Assembly: GCF_019343105.1 (NCBI RefSeq)
Contig: NZ_CP073764.1
Location: 1,860,001-1,924,000, forward strand
DNA length: 64,000 bases
Origin: Methylovirgula sp. HY1
Lineage (GTDB): Bacteria > Pseudomonadota > Alphaproteobacteria > Rhizobiales > Beijerinckiaceae
Direction of reading: 5' to 3'
Shown: in pieces, positions 17,427 through 29,475 of the stretch
Layout: each line of letters begins with the position of its first letter
How positions within the stretch are numbered: the first letter of the stretch is position 1
The notes under the pieces: generated by a model
What the model saw: only the letters and a program-made list of their open reading frames with translations
The model's database searches: none
Told to the model about the DNA's origin: nothing
Translations under genes and position numbers: made by a program

Positions 17427-18533
17427 ATGAGACCAAATCAAAACAAGCGTATGCGCGGCCGTAATACAAGCAATCGCAAGGGCCCGAATCCTTTATCGCG
17501 CACCTATGAATCGAATGGCCCCGACGTCAAAATTCGGGGCACGGCGCATCATATCGGGGAAAAATACCTGCAATTGGCGCGCGATGCGCAATCCTCCGGC
17601 GACCCGGTAACCGCCGAAAGCTTTCTCCAACATGCCGAACATTATTTTCGTCTGATCGCCGCGGCGCAGGCTGCGCAGCAGGTCGCTAATGGCTATCAGC
17701 GCCAGCCGGGCGAACCCGAGGTCGAGGAATTCGACGAGGACGAGGATTTTTCGGGCGGCATGGACCGATTTGCGTCGCCAATCGAGCGTGTCGCGCCTGC
17801 ACAGCCGACCTATCCGCAGCCCGTCAGTAATCAGAATCAGCCGACCTATCCGGAACGCGAGCAGCGCGGCTCCTATGGCAATGGCGAGCGGCAGGGCTAT
17901 GAGCGCCAAGAACGCGGCCCGCGCCAGGACCGCAACTTCCAGGACCGTGGCTATCAAGACCGCAACTTCCAGGACCGTTCGCCCGACCGTAGTGGGCAAG
18001 ATGCGCCGCAAGAGCGCAATTATCGCGACCGCTCGCAAGAGCGGAACTTCGATCGGCCGGAACGGCCGGTGTCCGATCGCCCGGCCCGCGAGAACGAGCC
18101 GCGCAACGGCCGTGGTGGCCGTGGTCGCGACTATCGATCCGACAATGGCTCGCGCGAGAATAGTTCGCGCGACAATAGTGCGCGCGACAATGGTCCGCGT
18201 GACAATGGCGCGCGTGACAATGGCGCGCGTGACAATGGTTCGCGCGACAATGGCGTCCGCTATGAACGCGGCGAACCGCGCGGACCCGTCGAAGATATCG
18301 ACGGCAACAAGGGTCTGCCGGCATTCATCACCTCGCCCGTTCGCCTCCAGCCGGAATCGCATCTGAGCGGCATCGGCGGACAGCCCGTCACAGCGGAAAT
18401 ACTCGAGAGGTCGGAAGCGGAAACCGAAGCGACCGGCTTTCATTTGCGGCCGCGCCGCCGCCGCCGCAGCAAGGCCGAGTTGGGTGAAGGCCCGGCCGAG
18501 ATCACCTCGGCAAGAGATCCCGTCGGCGACTGA
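17427..18533 (+). CDS. DUF4167 domain protein (RNA-binding-like)
   Basis: 368 residues. The N-terminal 75 residues form the DUF4167 domain, recognised by the start MRPNQNKRMRGRN and by ESNGPDVKIRGTAHHIGEKY and SFLQHAEHYFRL. The rest is low complexity: Arg/Asp/Asn/Gln-rich with several NFQDR and a run of about seven RDNGA-type pentapeptides, then a basic RPRRRRRSK patch near the C-terminus. The composition suggests a disordered nucleic-acid-binding tail; the function of the family is not established. ATG 17427 begins the conserved N-terminus. The gene lies just before clpB, as in many Rhizobiales. Confidence 0.85.
   Translation: MRPNQNKRMRGRNTSNRKGPNPLSRTYESNGPDVKIRGTAHHIGEKYLQLARDAQSSGDPVTAESFLQHAEHYFRLIAAAQAAQQVANGYQRQPGEPEVEEFDEDEDFSGGMDRFASPIERVAPAQPTYPQPVSNQNQPTYPEREQRGSYGNGERQGYERQERGPRQDRNFQDRGYQDRNFQDRSPDRSGQDAPQERNYRDRSQERNFDRPERPVSDRPARENEPRNGRGGRGRDYRSDNGSRENSSRDNSARDNGPRDNGARDNGARDNGSRDNGVRYERGEPRGPVEDIDGNKGLPAFITSPVRLQPESHLSGIGGQPVTAEILERSEAETEATGFHLRPRRRRRSKAELGEGPAEITSARDPVGD
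18150..18255 (+). repeat. 15-bp tandem repeat inside the DUF4167 gene
   Basis: About seven imperfect copies of cgcgcgacaatggnn, in frame, encoding the pentapeptide R-D-N-G/S-A/S/P. The copies differ by single bases, a pattern expected from slippage or unequal recombination. Confidence 0.9.
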
Positions 18534-18574
18534 TCGGGAGCCCCCCTTTTTTCTTCCAGGCTTCGGAGCGCGGA

Positions 18575-18597
18575 GCGGCGCCCCCTCAGGGCGCCGC
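18575..18597 (+). terminator. Hairpin after the DUF4167 gene
   Basis: Perfect 9-bp GC stem (GCGGCGCCC with GGGCGCCGC) and a 5-base loop, 42 bases past the stop. No T-run follows, so terminator function is uncertain. The rest of the 320-base gap up to clpB shows no gene. Confidence 0.4.
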
Positions 18598-18855
18598 CGT
18601 CTCCAATGATCGCGGCCTGAATGATCGCGGCCTGGCCATTCTTTTCTTCAAGGCACGCGGCCAAACCGACTAACATTTTGGCGAGCCCTCCTTACATGTG
18701 ACGACAAAGACTGCCGCAAGCTCGACTTCCCTGCCGTCCGTATCTACCTCGACTGACATAAGTCATGGCCGGCCCGGGAGACTTGGGATAGGGGCATTTG
18801 TCAGCGCTGCGCCACGGCTGCTTCGGAGCTTGCGCGTAGGCGAGGAGGGTCGCTT

Positions 18856-21492
18856 ATGAATTTCGATAAATATACCGATCGGGCGCGCGGTTTCGTTCAG
18901 AGCGCCCAGTCGCTCGCGAGCCGCGAAGGGCACCAGCAATTCACGCCTGAACATTTGCTCAAGGTGTTGCTTGACGATGATCAGGGCCTTGCCGCCGGCT
19001 TGATCGACCGGTCCGGCGGACGCTCCCGCGACGCCCTTGTCCAGACCGAGCTGGCATTGTCCAAACTGGCGAAAGTCCAGGGGTCTGGCGCCGGTCAGGT
19101 CTATCTCGCGCCGACCACGGCCCGCATTTTCGACAATGCCGAAAAGATCGCCCAGAAAGCTGGCGATTCCTATGTCACGGTCGAACGGCTGCTGCTCGCT
19201 CTGGCGATGGAAAAAAGCGCCGAGGCGGGCAAGATTCTCGAAAAGGCCGGCGTCACGCCGCAGAACCTCAATGCCGCGATCGAAGAGCTGCGCAAGGGCC
19301 GCACCGCCGATAATGCGACGGCGGAAAACGCTTATGATGCGCTCAAGAAATATGCCCGCGATCTGACCGAGGCGGCGCGCAACGGCAAGCTCGATCCGGT
19401 GATCGGCCGCGACGAAGAGATTCGCCGCACGATTCAGGTTTTGTCACGCCGGACCAAGAACAACCCCGTCCTCATCGGCGAGCCCGGCGTCGGCAAGACC
19501 GCGATCGTTGAAGGCCTCGCCCTGCGCATCGTCAATGGCGATGTGCCGGAGAGCCTGCGCGACAAGAAACTGCTGGCGCTCGACATGGGCTCGCTCATCG
19601 CAGGCGCCAAATATCGCGGTGAATTCGAAGAGCGCCTGAAATCCATATTGACCGAAGTCACCAGTGCCGAAGGTGGCATCATCCTCTTTATCGACGAGAT
19701 GCATACGCTCATCGGTGCCGGAAAATCCGAAGGCGCGATGGATGCGTCCAATCTGCTGAAGCCGGCGCTCGCTCGCGGCGAACTGCATTGCGTTGGCGCG
19801 ACGACGCTCGATGAATATCGCAAACATGTCGAAAAGGACGCGGCGCTGGCCCGCCGTTTCCAGCCGATTTTCGTGGCCGAGCCGACTGTCGAAGATACGA
19901 TTTCGATCCTCCGCGGCTTGAAAGAAAAATATGAGCTGCATCATGGCGTGCGGATTACCGATTCGGCGATCGTCGCCGCGGCGACTCTGTCGCATCGCTA
20001 TATCGCCGACCGTTTCCTTCCCGATAAAGCGATCGATCTCGTCGACGAATCCGCCTCGCGTCTGCGCATGCAGGTCGATTCCAAGCCCGAAGAGCTCGAT
20101 GAAATCGACCGCCGCCTCATTCAGTTGAAGATCGAGCAGGAAGCTCTCAAAAAAGAGACCGATCCGGCGTCCAAGAGCCGTCTCACCAAGCTCGAAGGCG
20201 AGCTGGCCGAAACCGAGGAGAAATCCGCGGCTTTAACGGCGCGCTGGCGGGCGGAGAAGGACAAGCTCGGCGCCGCCCAGAAGATCAAGGAGCAGCTGGA
20301 GGCGACCCGCAACGAACTGGTGCAGGCCCAACGTCGCGGCGAATATCAGCGCGCCGGCGAATTGACCTATGGCATCATCCCCGAACTCGAGCGGAAATTG
20401 GCCGCAACCGAAGCGCAGCGGAGCGATGTTCTGCTCGAGGAGGCGGTCACGGCGGATCACATTGCGCAGGTCGTGTCGCGCTGGACCGGCGTGCCGGTCG
20501 AGAAAATGCTCGAAGGCGAACGCGACAAGCTTTTGCGCATGGAAGAGGCCCTCGCCAAGCGGGTCGTCGGCCAGACCGATGCGGTGCGTGCGGTCTCGAC
20601 CGCTGTCCGGCGTGCGCGTGCCGGATTGCAGGATCCGCATCGTCCGATCGGTTCCTTCATGTTCCTGGGCCCGACCGGGGTCGGCAAGACCGAACTCACC
20701 AAAGCGCTCGCCTTGTTCCTCTTCGACGACGAGACCGCAATGGTGCGCATCGACATGTCGGAATATATGGAGAAACATTCGGTCGCCCGACTTATCGGCG
20801 CGCCGCCGGGCTATGTCGGCTATGAGGAAGGCGGCGCGCTGACCGAAGCCGTGCGGCGCCGACCCTATCAGGTCGTGCTCTTCGACGAGGTCGAGAAAGC
20901 GCATCCCGACGTCTTCAACGTGCTCTTGCAGGTGCTTGATGATGGCCGGCTCACAGACGGGCAAGGCCGCACGATCGATTTCCGCAATGTCCTCATCATC
21001 ATGACCTCCAATCTCGGCGCCGAATTCCTGGTCACTCAGAAGGAGGGTGAGGAATCCTCTGCGGTGCAGGCCGAAGTCATGCAAATGGTCCGAGCGCATT
21101 TCCGGCCGGAATTCCTGAACCGGATCGACGAAATCATCCTGTTCCATCGGCTGCGCCGAGAGGACATGGCGGCGATCGTCGATATTCAACTCGAACGGCT
21201 CGCAAAGCTGCTGGAAGATCGCAAAATCTACCTCGATCTCACGCCCGAGGCGCGGGCTTGGCTCGCCGACAAGGGCTATGATCCGGCCTATGGCGCACGC
21301 CCGCTGAAGCGGGTGATGCAGAAGGCGCTACAGGACGATCTGGCGGAGAAGATCCTCGCTGGGACGATCCATGACGATGAGGTCGTCGTTATCGGGGCTA
21401 CCCCGCAGGGTCTCAGTTTCCTGACTGGTTCGGAAGCCGACGAGCAGGACGAACGTCAAGCCACGGTGGTGAACTTTCCGAAGGGGACCTGA
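18856..21492 (+). CDS. clpB: ATP-dependent disaggregase ClpB
   Basis: 878-residue Hsp100 chaperone that works with DnaK to pull polypeptides out of aggregates. Order of domains: N-terminal Clp-N repeats (1-145), first AAA+ domain with Walker [14 protein letters not shown] (about 205) and [10 protein letters not shown], the long coiled-coil middle domain (about 400-530), second AAA+ domain with [13 protein letters not shown] (about 605) and [14 protein letters not shown], and the C-terminal D2-small domain. Length is normal. There is GGAGGG 8 bases before the ATG. Heat-shock control is expected from the family; I could not fix an RpoH promoter. Follows the DUF4167 gene, as in other Rhizobiales. 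Confidence 0.97.
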   Translation: MNFDKYTDRARGFVQSAQSLASREGHQQFTPEHLLKVLLDDDQGLAAGLIDRSGGRSRDALVQTELALSKLAKVQGSGAGQVYLAPTTARIFDNAEKIAQKAGDSYVTVERLLLALAMEKSAEAGKILEKAGVTPQNLNAAIEELRKGRTADNATAENAYDALKKYARDLTEAARNGKLDPVIGRDEEIRRTIQVLSRRTKNNPVLIGEPGVGKTAIVEGLALRIVNGDVPESLRDKKLLALDMGSLIAGAKYRGEFEERLKSILTEVTSAEGGIILFIDEMHTLIGAGKSEGAMDASNLLKPALARGELHCVGATTLDEYRKHVEKDAALARRFQPIFVAEPTVEDTISILRGLKEKYELHHGVRITDSAIVAAATLSHRYIADRFLPDKAIDLVDESASRLRMQVDSKPEELDEIDRRLIQLKIEQEALKKETDPASKSRLTKLEGELAETEEKSAALTARWRAEKDKLGAAQKIKEQLEATRNELVQAQRRGEYQRAGELTYGIIPELERKLAATEAQRSDVLLEEAVTADHIAQVVSRWTGVPVEKMLEGERDKLLRMEEALAKRVVGQTDAVRAVSTAVRRARAGLQDPHRPIGSFMFLGPTGVGKTELTKALALFLFDDETAMVRIDMSEYMEKHSVARLIGAPPGYVGYEEGGALTEAVRRRPYQVVLFDEVEKAHPDVFNVLLQVLDDGRLTDGQGRTIDFRNVLIIMTSNLGAEFLVTQKEGEESSAVQAEVMQMVRAHFRPEFLNRIDEIILFHRLRREDMAAIVDIQLERLAKLLEDRKIYLDLTPEARAWLADKGYDPAYGARPLKRVMQKALQDDLAEKILAGTIHDDEVVVIGATPQGLSFLTGSEADEQDERQATVVNFPKGT

Positions 21493-21505
21493 GCCCTCCA
21501 GCATA

Positions 21506-21545
21506 GCGCACCTTCTTGTCCGGCAGCAGACCGAGGAAGGTGCGC
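21506..21545 (+). terminator. Hairpin after clpB
   Basis: A 10-bp perfect stem (GCGCACCTTC with GAAGGTGCGC) with a 20-base loop, 13 bases past the clpB stop, followed by a short direct repeat gcgccttat-gcgccttat but no T-run. Confidence 0.45.
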
Positions 21546-21764
21546 CTTATGCGCCTTATGCGTCCGCCTCATTGATGCATGCCTATGTCGGCGCGCTTCG
21601 GTATGTTTTTTGCTTTGTAGTGCATGCACCTAACGCGTGGATGGCGGTTGTCAGTCTTCATTGGCTGCGAGCCGCTATGGCGCGTGAACATGCGCAGTTA
21701 AGCAAAAAAATTGGTGCGTCGACAATGTAGTCGATGCCCCTGTCCCGACAGACTGGAGTATGAC

Positions 21765-22253
21765 ATGCAGTTAGCCGAGGCCTTTGCCAGTTCAGATGTC
21801 GACGCGATCAAAGTTGCCCTCGAAGGTGCGACCGTTCGCGTCTACTCTTGCCCGCAGCCGGAACATCCGGACAAGCCTATCATCCGCAATGGTTTTCTTG
21901 CGGAATTCACGTTTGCCGCGCCGGCCTTTGTCGGCGACGAGCCGCAATTTGTCGATCCGAAGGTTCCGGCGAAGAATGTCGGCACTCCGCTGTTCGTGCG
22001 GGCCACAAAGGACGGTACCACGATCGGCGATTTCTCCTGCGGTCCGGGCGATTCCGACGTCAAGCTGGCGGAAGTTTCCTGCTCCAAGGACGCGCCGGTT
22101 CGCGTAACGAAGTTCCAGATTCGTCCGGGCATTGGCAATGGTGTCCGACCGGTCAGCCCGACCGACGTCATGCGCGAAAAGACCGGCCATCAGATCTCGC
22201 ATGAGCAGACCTATCACTGGAACGACGATTTCGCGGCGCGCAAGACGAAGTAA
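21765..22253 (+). CDS. Unknown protein, first of a tandem paralogue pair
   Basis: 162 residues, not assigned to a family. No signal peptide or membrane segment. After a helical start it has beta-strand-like segments, VRVYSCPQPEHPDKP, NGFLAEFTFAAPAF, PLFVRATKDGTTIGDFSCG and the end pattern GDSDVKLAEVSCSKDAPVRVTKFQIR. The last pattern resembles phage structural proteins that end in G-D-L-N-...-G-V-V-T-F strings, but this is only a resemblance by eye. Cysteines at YSCPQP and VSCS are shared with the next gene. The second part (after about 120) ends in a unique tail rich in His and Trp. ATG 21765 has GGAG nine bases upstream; the overlapping ATG at 21760 is out of frame. Confidence 0.75.
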   Translation: MQLAEAFASSDVDAIKVALEGATVRVYSCPQPEHPDKPIIRNGFLAEFTFAAPAFVGDEPQFVDPKVPAKNVGTPLFVRATKDGTTIGDFSCGPGDSDVKLAEVSCSKDAPVRVTKFQIRPGIGNGVRPVSPTDVMREKTGHQISHEQTYHWNDDFAARKTK

Positions 22254-22286
22254 TTCAATAAGCTTTGCAGCATTGCTCTCCAGCAC

Positions 22287-22313
22287 AGCCCGGCCGTTTC
22301 GGCCGGGCTTTTG
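22287..22313 (+). terminator. Rho-independent terminator between the paralogues
   Basis: Perfect 10-bp stem AGCCCGGCCG/CGGCCGGGCT with loop TTT and then TTTTGCTT. A textbook terminator 33 bases past the first paralogue, so the second paralogue probably has its own promoter. Confidence 0.85.
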
Positions 22314-22452
22314 CTTGTCTGCTCCACGACGGTCGACCGGTCGCGGGCTTCGCACCGATACCAAGCTCAAAACCGCTCCCATCCAAAAAGTCAGGGCAGC
22401 GCCGCCGCAAAACCGAGAGCGGCTTTGCTACATTGCTCTTGAGGATCCTGTC

Positions 22453-22878
22453 ATGAAACTCGCTGAATCCTACGCCAAATGCACGATCGAAGAGGTGAAA
22501 GCAGCATTGGCCGGTGCTGTTTTGCGCGTCTATTCCTGCCCGCAGCCGGAAAAACCGGAAAAGCCGGTGTTACGCAACGGCTTCCTCGCCGAGTTCGCGC
22601 TCGCAACCCCGGCGTTCGAGGGCGATGTCATCAAGCCAGTGGAAAGTCCCGTGCCGGGCAAGGACGTCGGCGTGCCGCTTTTCGTCCGCGCCACCCAAGC
22701 GGACGGCACGCCGATCGCGGATTTTTCGGCCGGCCCAGGCGATATGGATGTGAAGCTTGCGTCAGTATCGTGCTCGGTCGGCGCCCCCGTCGCGATCACC
22801 AAATTCCAAATCCGCCTTGGGGTCGCCAATCCGAGCCGGCCGTTGAGCCCGCGCGACCGGATGAAGGAGAGCGATTGA
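22453..22878 (+). CDS. Unknown protein, second of a tandem paralogue pair
   Basis: 141 residues, clearly homologous to the preceding gene: both share V.RVYSCPQPE.P.KP, RNGFLAEF, FVRAT, IADFS/IGDFS, DVKLA.VSCS and TKFQIR. It lacks the C-terminal tail of its partner and ends shortly after the last shared strand (SPRDRMKESD). Function is not known. No signal peptide or membrane segment. The stretch 22424-22441 in front of this gene (gctttgc..cattgctct) repeats 22262-22279 behind the first gene, which suggests that the pair arose by a tandem duplication that included flanking DNA. Start ATG 22453 is preceded by GAGGA. Confidence 0.75.
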   Translation: MKLAESYAKCTIEEVKAALAGAVLRVYSCPQPEKPEKPVLRNGFLAEFALATPAFEGDVIKPVESPVPGKDVGVPLFVRATQADGTPIADFSAGPGDMDVKLASVSCSVGAPVAITKFQIRLGVANPSRPLSPRDRMKESD

Positions 22879-22881
22879 CGC

Positions 22882-22930
22882 CAGAACATTTTCCGATTGA
22901 AATGCTCTCAAAATCAACAAGCTGGAGCAA
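22882..22930. repeat. Degenerate copy of the dispersed repeat
   Basis: Carries attttccgatt...aatcaacaagctggagca, a decayed version of the linker that joins the two modules of the repeat in the copies at 30343 and 31561. Confidence 0.45.
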
Positions 22931-22988
22931 CAACTCCATAATATCATTATAATTTAGCCGAATGCAGACCGCGCGCGGACCCGAAAAA

Positions 22989-23234
22989 TCAATCGATCGA
23001 TGAAATCTTTATCGGCGTGGTGAGATCGGCATGCACGGGCTTCATGCCGGCCTTTTCGACCGCTGCCTCGTCGGCATACCAGGTCGACTCATGGTCGAGA
23101 CCGCCATATTTGTTGAAGACCATGACATATTTCGCTTTGTAATCGACTTCGCAGCGCAGCCCCTTACCCGGCTGATCGATCGGCCGCATTTTCCCATCCC
23201 AGTCGATGAAATAGCCCACGGGTTGATCAGCCAT
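22989..23234 (-). CDS. Small unknown protein (81 aa)
   Basis: 81 residues, soluble, no recognised domain. Sequence is aromatic and acidic/basic mixed (MADQPVGYFIDWDGKM, KAKYVMVFNKYGGLDHEST, TTPIKISSID). It is supported by a strong ribosome binding site, GGAGGG eight bases before the ATG at 23234, and by coding-like codon use. The longer open frame starting at 23279 runs into the dispersed repeat and is not credible. It is convergent with the second paralogue and divergent from gyrB; no function can be proposed. Confidence 0.65.
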   Translation of the reverse strand: MADQPVGYFIDWDGKMRPIDQPGKGLRCEVDYKAKYVMVFNKYGGLDHESTWYADEAAVEKAGMKPVHADLTTPIKISSID

Positions 23235-26301
<3,067 letters not shown>

Positions 26302-26341
26302 GCGTGGGTTTGTGTTGTCTGGGATAGAAAGAGGACGAAAC

Positions 26342-26941
26342 ATGTCTCCGTTACAGCCATCGGCCAATTCCGAAGTACCTCCCACCCTTGCCAAATCGCT
26401 GCACGACCATTGGGGCGTGTTTCTGGCGGAAGGGATTATTCTCATTCTGCTCGGGCTTGCGGCGATCGTGGTGCCGCTCATTGCCGGTCTCGCGGCGACC
26501 GTCTTTCTGGGATGGCTCTTCCTCATAGCCGGCGTCCTGGGGCTCGTCGCCACGTTCCGAGCCAAACACGCGCCAGGGTTCAACTGGTCTCTCCTCTCGG
26601 CGCTTGCGGCATTGATCGCCGGCATCGTTTTACTGTGGAATCCGCTGCAGAGCCTGGTGACGCTCACCTTTGTTCTGATCGCCTTTTTCATCGTCGACGG
26701 CATTTTGATCATCATTCTGTCGATCGCCCATCGCCGCGAGCTTTCGGGCAAATGGGAATGGATGATGGTCAACGGCATCATCGACCTGATCTTGGCCGCA
26801 ATCATCATCTCGGGTTTACCGGGCACGCTCGTCTGGGCACTCGGCCTCCTCGTCGGTATCGATCTTGTGTTCGGCGGAATGGCGCTCGTCGCCGTAGCCT
26901 TGGATGCACGCAACGCGCCCTCGGCACTCGGTCGCGCTTGA
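26342..26941 (+). CDS. HdeD family (DUF308) membrane protein
   Basis: 199-residue inner-membrane protein with about six transmembrane helices in three pairs, as in HdeD, whose E. coli member is linked to acid resistance. Repeated patterns such as AEGIILILLGLAAIVVPL, GWLFLIAGVLGLVAT and LVGIDLVFGGMALVAVALDAR fit the DUF308 repeats. Start ATG at 26342 has AGAGGA eight bases upstream; an in-frame start at 26312 lacks one. It follows gyrB at 40 bases and could be co-transcribed. Function in this organism is not shown. Confidence 0.85.
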   Translation: MSPLQPSANSEVPPTLAKSLHDHWGVFLAEGIILILLGLAAIVVPLIAGLAATVFLGWLFLIAGVLGLVATFRAKHAPGFNWSLLSALAALIAGIVLLWNPLQSLVTLTFVLIAFFIVDGILIIILSIAHRRELSGKWEWMMVNGIIDLILAAIIISGLPGTLVWALGLLVGIDLVFGGMALVAVALDARNAPSALGRA

Positions 26942-26979
26942 CCGCGGGCAAAGCCTTTCCTCGGGCCGCTAATTGCTCG

Positions 26980-27004
26980 TGCCGCGTCCCAAAAGGGCGC
27001 GGCA
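26980..27004 (+). terminator. Terminator-like hairpin after the HdeD-like gene
   Basis: Stem TGCCGCG(T)CCC with GGGCGCGGCA, loop AAAA, one bulged base; no T-run. Located 38 bases past the stop. Confidence 0.4.
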
Positions 27005-27055
27005 GCAGAATTCTGTTTCACCGAAGAATTGAAGAACCAGATTGGGGTGTCGGAC

Positions 27056-27457
27056 ATGGCTGACAAACAGTTCGAAGTGACCCATAGCGATGAGGAATGG
27101 CGCAAGCTTTTGACGCCTGAGCAATATGAGATCATGCGCGGACACGGCACCGAAGCGCCGCATAGTTGCGCGCTCAATCATGAAAAGCGCGCCGGCGCTT
27201 TCTACTGCGCCGGATGCGGCCAGAAGCTTTTCGCGGCCACTACCAAATTCGAGAGCGGGACGGGTTGGCCGAGCTTCAACGATCCGGTCGCGGGTGCGAT
27301 CGAATCGACGGAAGACCGCAGCTACGGGATGCGGCGCACCGAGGTGCATTGCGCGCGCTGCGGCAGCCATCTCGGTCATGTCTTCCCCGACGGGCCGCCG
27401 CCGACCAGTCTGCGTTATTGCATCAATGGCGTCGCCTTGGATTTCAAGCCGGACTGA
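27056..27457 (+). CDS. msrB: Peptide-methionine (R)-S-oxide reductase MsrB
   Basis: 133-residue enzyme that reduces methionine-R-sulfoxide in proteins. Zn-binding pairs C-A-G-C and C-A-R-C are present, as are the SGTGWPSF motif, GHVFPDGP and the catalytic Cys in RYCINGVALDF. Length is that of a single-domain MsrB. The start ATG at 27056 (MADKQFEVTHS) is preferred over GTG/ATG-like starts upstream as it begins the family's N-terminus. Confidence 0.95.
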   Translation: MADKQFEVTHSDEEWRKLLTPEQYEIMRGHGTEAPHSCALNHEKRAGAFYCAGCGQKLFAATTKFESGTGWPSFNDPVAGAIESTEDRSYGMRRTEVHCARCGSHLGHVFPDGPPPTSLRYCINGVALDFKPD

Positions 27458-27610
27458 CGGCGCTCCGCCGCGCCCGGTTCGGGACGAAACCGGATGGTGC
27501 GATCATCGCTGAGGATGACTCAATGAGAAGCCGGGCGGTTGGCGCAAAGATCCTATCGCCCGGCGCGGTCCCGTGCCACATTCCGAGACTTTACCAAACC
27601 GATCGAAGCC

Positions 27611-28195
27611 ATGTCGAAAGAAGAGAGAGAAGAGAGAGCCCGCGCCAAGCTTGCCGCCGATCCATTGCCCGCGAGCCCCTATCTGCAGGTGAATGCGGAT
27701 CATATCCTGATCAAATGCGGGTTCAGCGAGCAATTGCTGCAGATTCTGCGCTGGGTTCCGAAGCTCGAATGGCGGCCGGAGCTGCGCGGTTGGCAAGTGC
27801 CGATTGTCGGCGCCGAAACGCTGCGCAGCGTATTGCCGGAGGTGCTTCGGCTGGCCGAAGCGTCCGAAGAAATCGACGCCCGCAAGCCGTATGCAGCAGC
27901 GCCTAACGCAGCGCCCGCAGCCGAAGATCTCTTCAAGGCGGCGGCCCGACTCCTCTTCGGTTCCGACTGGCAGCGCGAGACCGCCCGCGCACTCGGCCGC
28001 GACGAAACGAGCCTCGCCCGCTTTCTGCTGGGCGAACACACGCTTGAAGATGCCGACCGGCTCAATGCCGACATGCTCGCCTTGATGCAGCGACGGACAG
28101 CCGAAATCGCCGCCGCCGCCGATCGCTTTGCCGCCGCGCTGGCGCTCCAGCGAGAGAGCCGACAAGAACTTCCCACGACCGATCAGGGAATGTAG
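27611..28195 (+). CDS. Unknown protein, HARP-like and HTH-like segments
   Basis: 194 residues from the ATG at 27611 (a TTG at 27539 would add 24 residues). The segment from about 25 to 65, YLQVNADHILIKCGFSEQLL...LRGWQVPI, resembles by eye the small HARP-like fold found in front of SNF2 helicases, in which a strand-helix-strand ends in R-W-x-V/F-P. The segment from about 120 to 165, ALGRDETSLARFLLGEHTLEDADRLNADML, resembles a degenerate helix-turn-helix. No catalytic domain is seen. Both resemblances are inference from pattern alone. It lies 13 bases into the convergent small gene. Confidence 0.6.
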   Translation: MSKEEREERARAKLAADPLPASPYLQVNADHILIKCGFSEQLLQILRWVPKLEWRPELRGWQVPIVGAETLRSVLPEVLRLAEASEEIDARKPYAAAPNAAPAAEDLFKAAARLLFGSDWQRETARALGRDETSLARFLLGEHTLEDADRLNADMLALMQRRTAEIAAAADRFAAALALQRESRQELPTTDQGM

Positions 28196-28398
28196 ACGGC
28201 TTCGATCACTTTGAGATTTTCGCCCATCGGATCGAGTTCCAGGCGCACCACTTCGGCCATCAGCCGATCGCGGAATTTATAGGCGCGGCGCCAGCCATCC
28301 TCGGTCCGCGGCGGCCATGGCGTGTAGCTCTGCTTGTCGACCATGAGCGCTTCGCACCGCAGGTGAGGACCGGTGATATTGCGCGCGATAATATACAT
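28183..28398 (-). CDS. Small unknown protein (71 aa)
   Basis: 71 residues beginning MYIIARNITGPHLRCEALMV and ending NLKVIEAVYIP. No recognised domain. Codon use is coding-like and the frame continues 27 bases upstream to another ATG, but the start at 28398 leaves the protein fold intact. It overlaps the convergent gene by 13 bases. No function can be proposed. Confidence 0.5.
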   Translation of the reverse strand: MYIIARNITGPHLRCEALMVDKQSYTPWPPRTEDGWRRAYKFRDRLMAEVVRLELDPMGENLKVIEAVYIP

Positions 28399-28567
28399 GG
28401 GACTTTCCAATAGGCGCTGCTCCACGATTTATTCTAGCTCATCCTGATCGCTTTTCGTAGCGCTGGAACTGGTTCGGACGAAATCGGTTCGCCATCCAAC
28501 CGCGCGGAGTCAAATTCGCTCGCCGCATCCGTACTGCTTTGCGCGCGCGTTGCTGGCGAGCCCTCTC

Positions 28568-29305
28568 TCAACCCCGCTGCGCGAGTTTTGCGAGCTGGTT
28601 CAAATATTCCGGATTGATGGCGAGATTTTCGATCGCCGCGCCGGCAGCCAACAGAAGCGCAGCAATAAAAGACTGATCGGCCCTTTCGTCATCGAGCGCG
28701 GCGCGAATCCCGAGCCAGACTGCGTCCGGGTTGAGGGCCGGATTGGGGCCTGCGATCACGGCCTCCCATTGCGCACGCAGCCAAGCGCCCAGGATCGGTG
28801 TCAGCTCGCGCTCGAAATTTGAAGACCTCAGCCTTTGCAGCAGCCGCAGGCCGGCATTCCAAAGCCTGTCCGGAGCGAAGTCCTCGCCCTCGAACAAAGA
28901 CTTCAGGACCTGTCCCACCGCATCATCCAGGGTGACGATCGGGTCGATCGTCTGATTGCAATGATAAAGCGCCGAAGAACCGGGATAAATGATGCCGAAG
29001 CGTTGGGTCAAGAGCTTGTCCAGCGCCGTAAAAGCGGCGGCATCGCGGGCGAGGCCGGCGGCGATGCAGAAGCCCATGACAGCATCATCGGCTTCTTTTC
29101 TGGTGCCGACATCGCGGAGATCGACAGCGTTGAATTGCAGGATTGCTCCCGGCTCCATCCCGAGCTTGGCAAAATTCGGCCGGGTCCGCAGATAGGCCGT
29201 TGCTTCCAGCCAGGGCTGAAAATGATCGGCAAAGCGCTCGGCATCATGCGCCCCGATCGCGGCATCGATCGCAGCTTTTCGTTCAATCACTTCGGACATC
29301 GACAT
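28568..29305 (-). CDS. Unknown alpha-helical protein (245 aa)
   Basis: 245 residues, soluble, mostly helical (for example IDAAIGAHDAERFADHF, ADDAVMGFCIAAGLARDAAA, QSFIAALLLAAGAAIENLA). I recognise no domain or catalytic motif. Starts are ATG 29305 or 29299, the latter SEVIER... It is divergent to the DUF2380 gene; the 170 bases between hold the promoters of both. Confidence 0.6.
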   Translation of the reverse strand: MSMSEVIERKAAIDAAIGAHDAERFADHFQPWLEATAYLRTRPNFAKLGMEPGAILQFNAVDLRDVGTRKEADDAVMGFCIAAGLARDAAAFTALDKLLTQRFGIIYPGSSALYHCNQTIDPIVTLDDAVGQVLKSLFEGEDFAPDRLWNAGLRLLQRLRSSNFERELTPILGAWLRAQWEAVIAGPNPALNPDAVWLGIRAALDDERADQSFIAALLLAAGAAIENLAINPEYLNQLAKLAQRG

Positions 29306-29475
29306 GGTCGGCTCGATCGGTTCTGCGTCGCCGATTGGCTGGTCGCATCAGCCAAAGACGCGCGGCCGGTGCATTTTTTGGCGCGAAATGGCAAACTGGG
29401 ACCCAGCGCCACGGGCTATGGTCGCCACATCACGAAACCGCGCCGAAGCAAAAGGCGGCAACAAGGGAGGAAACC

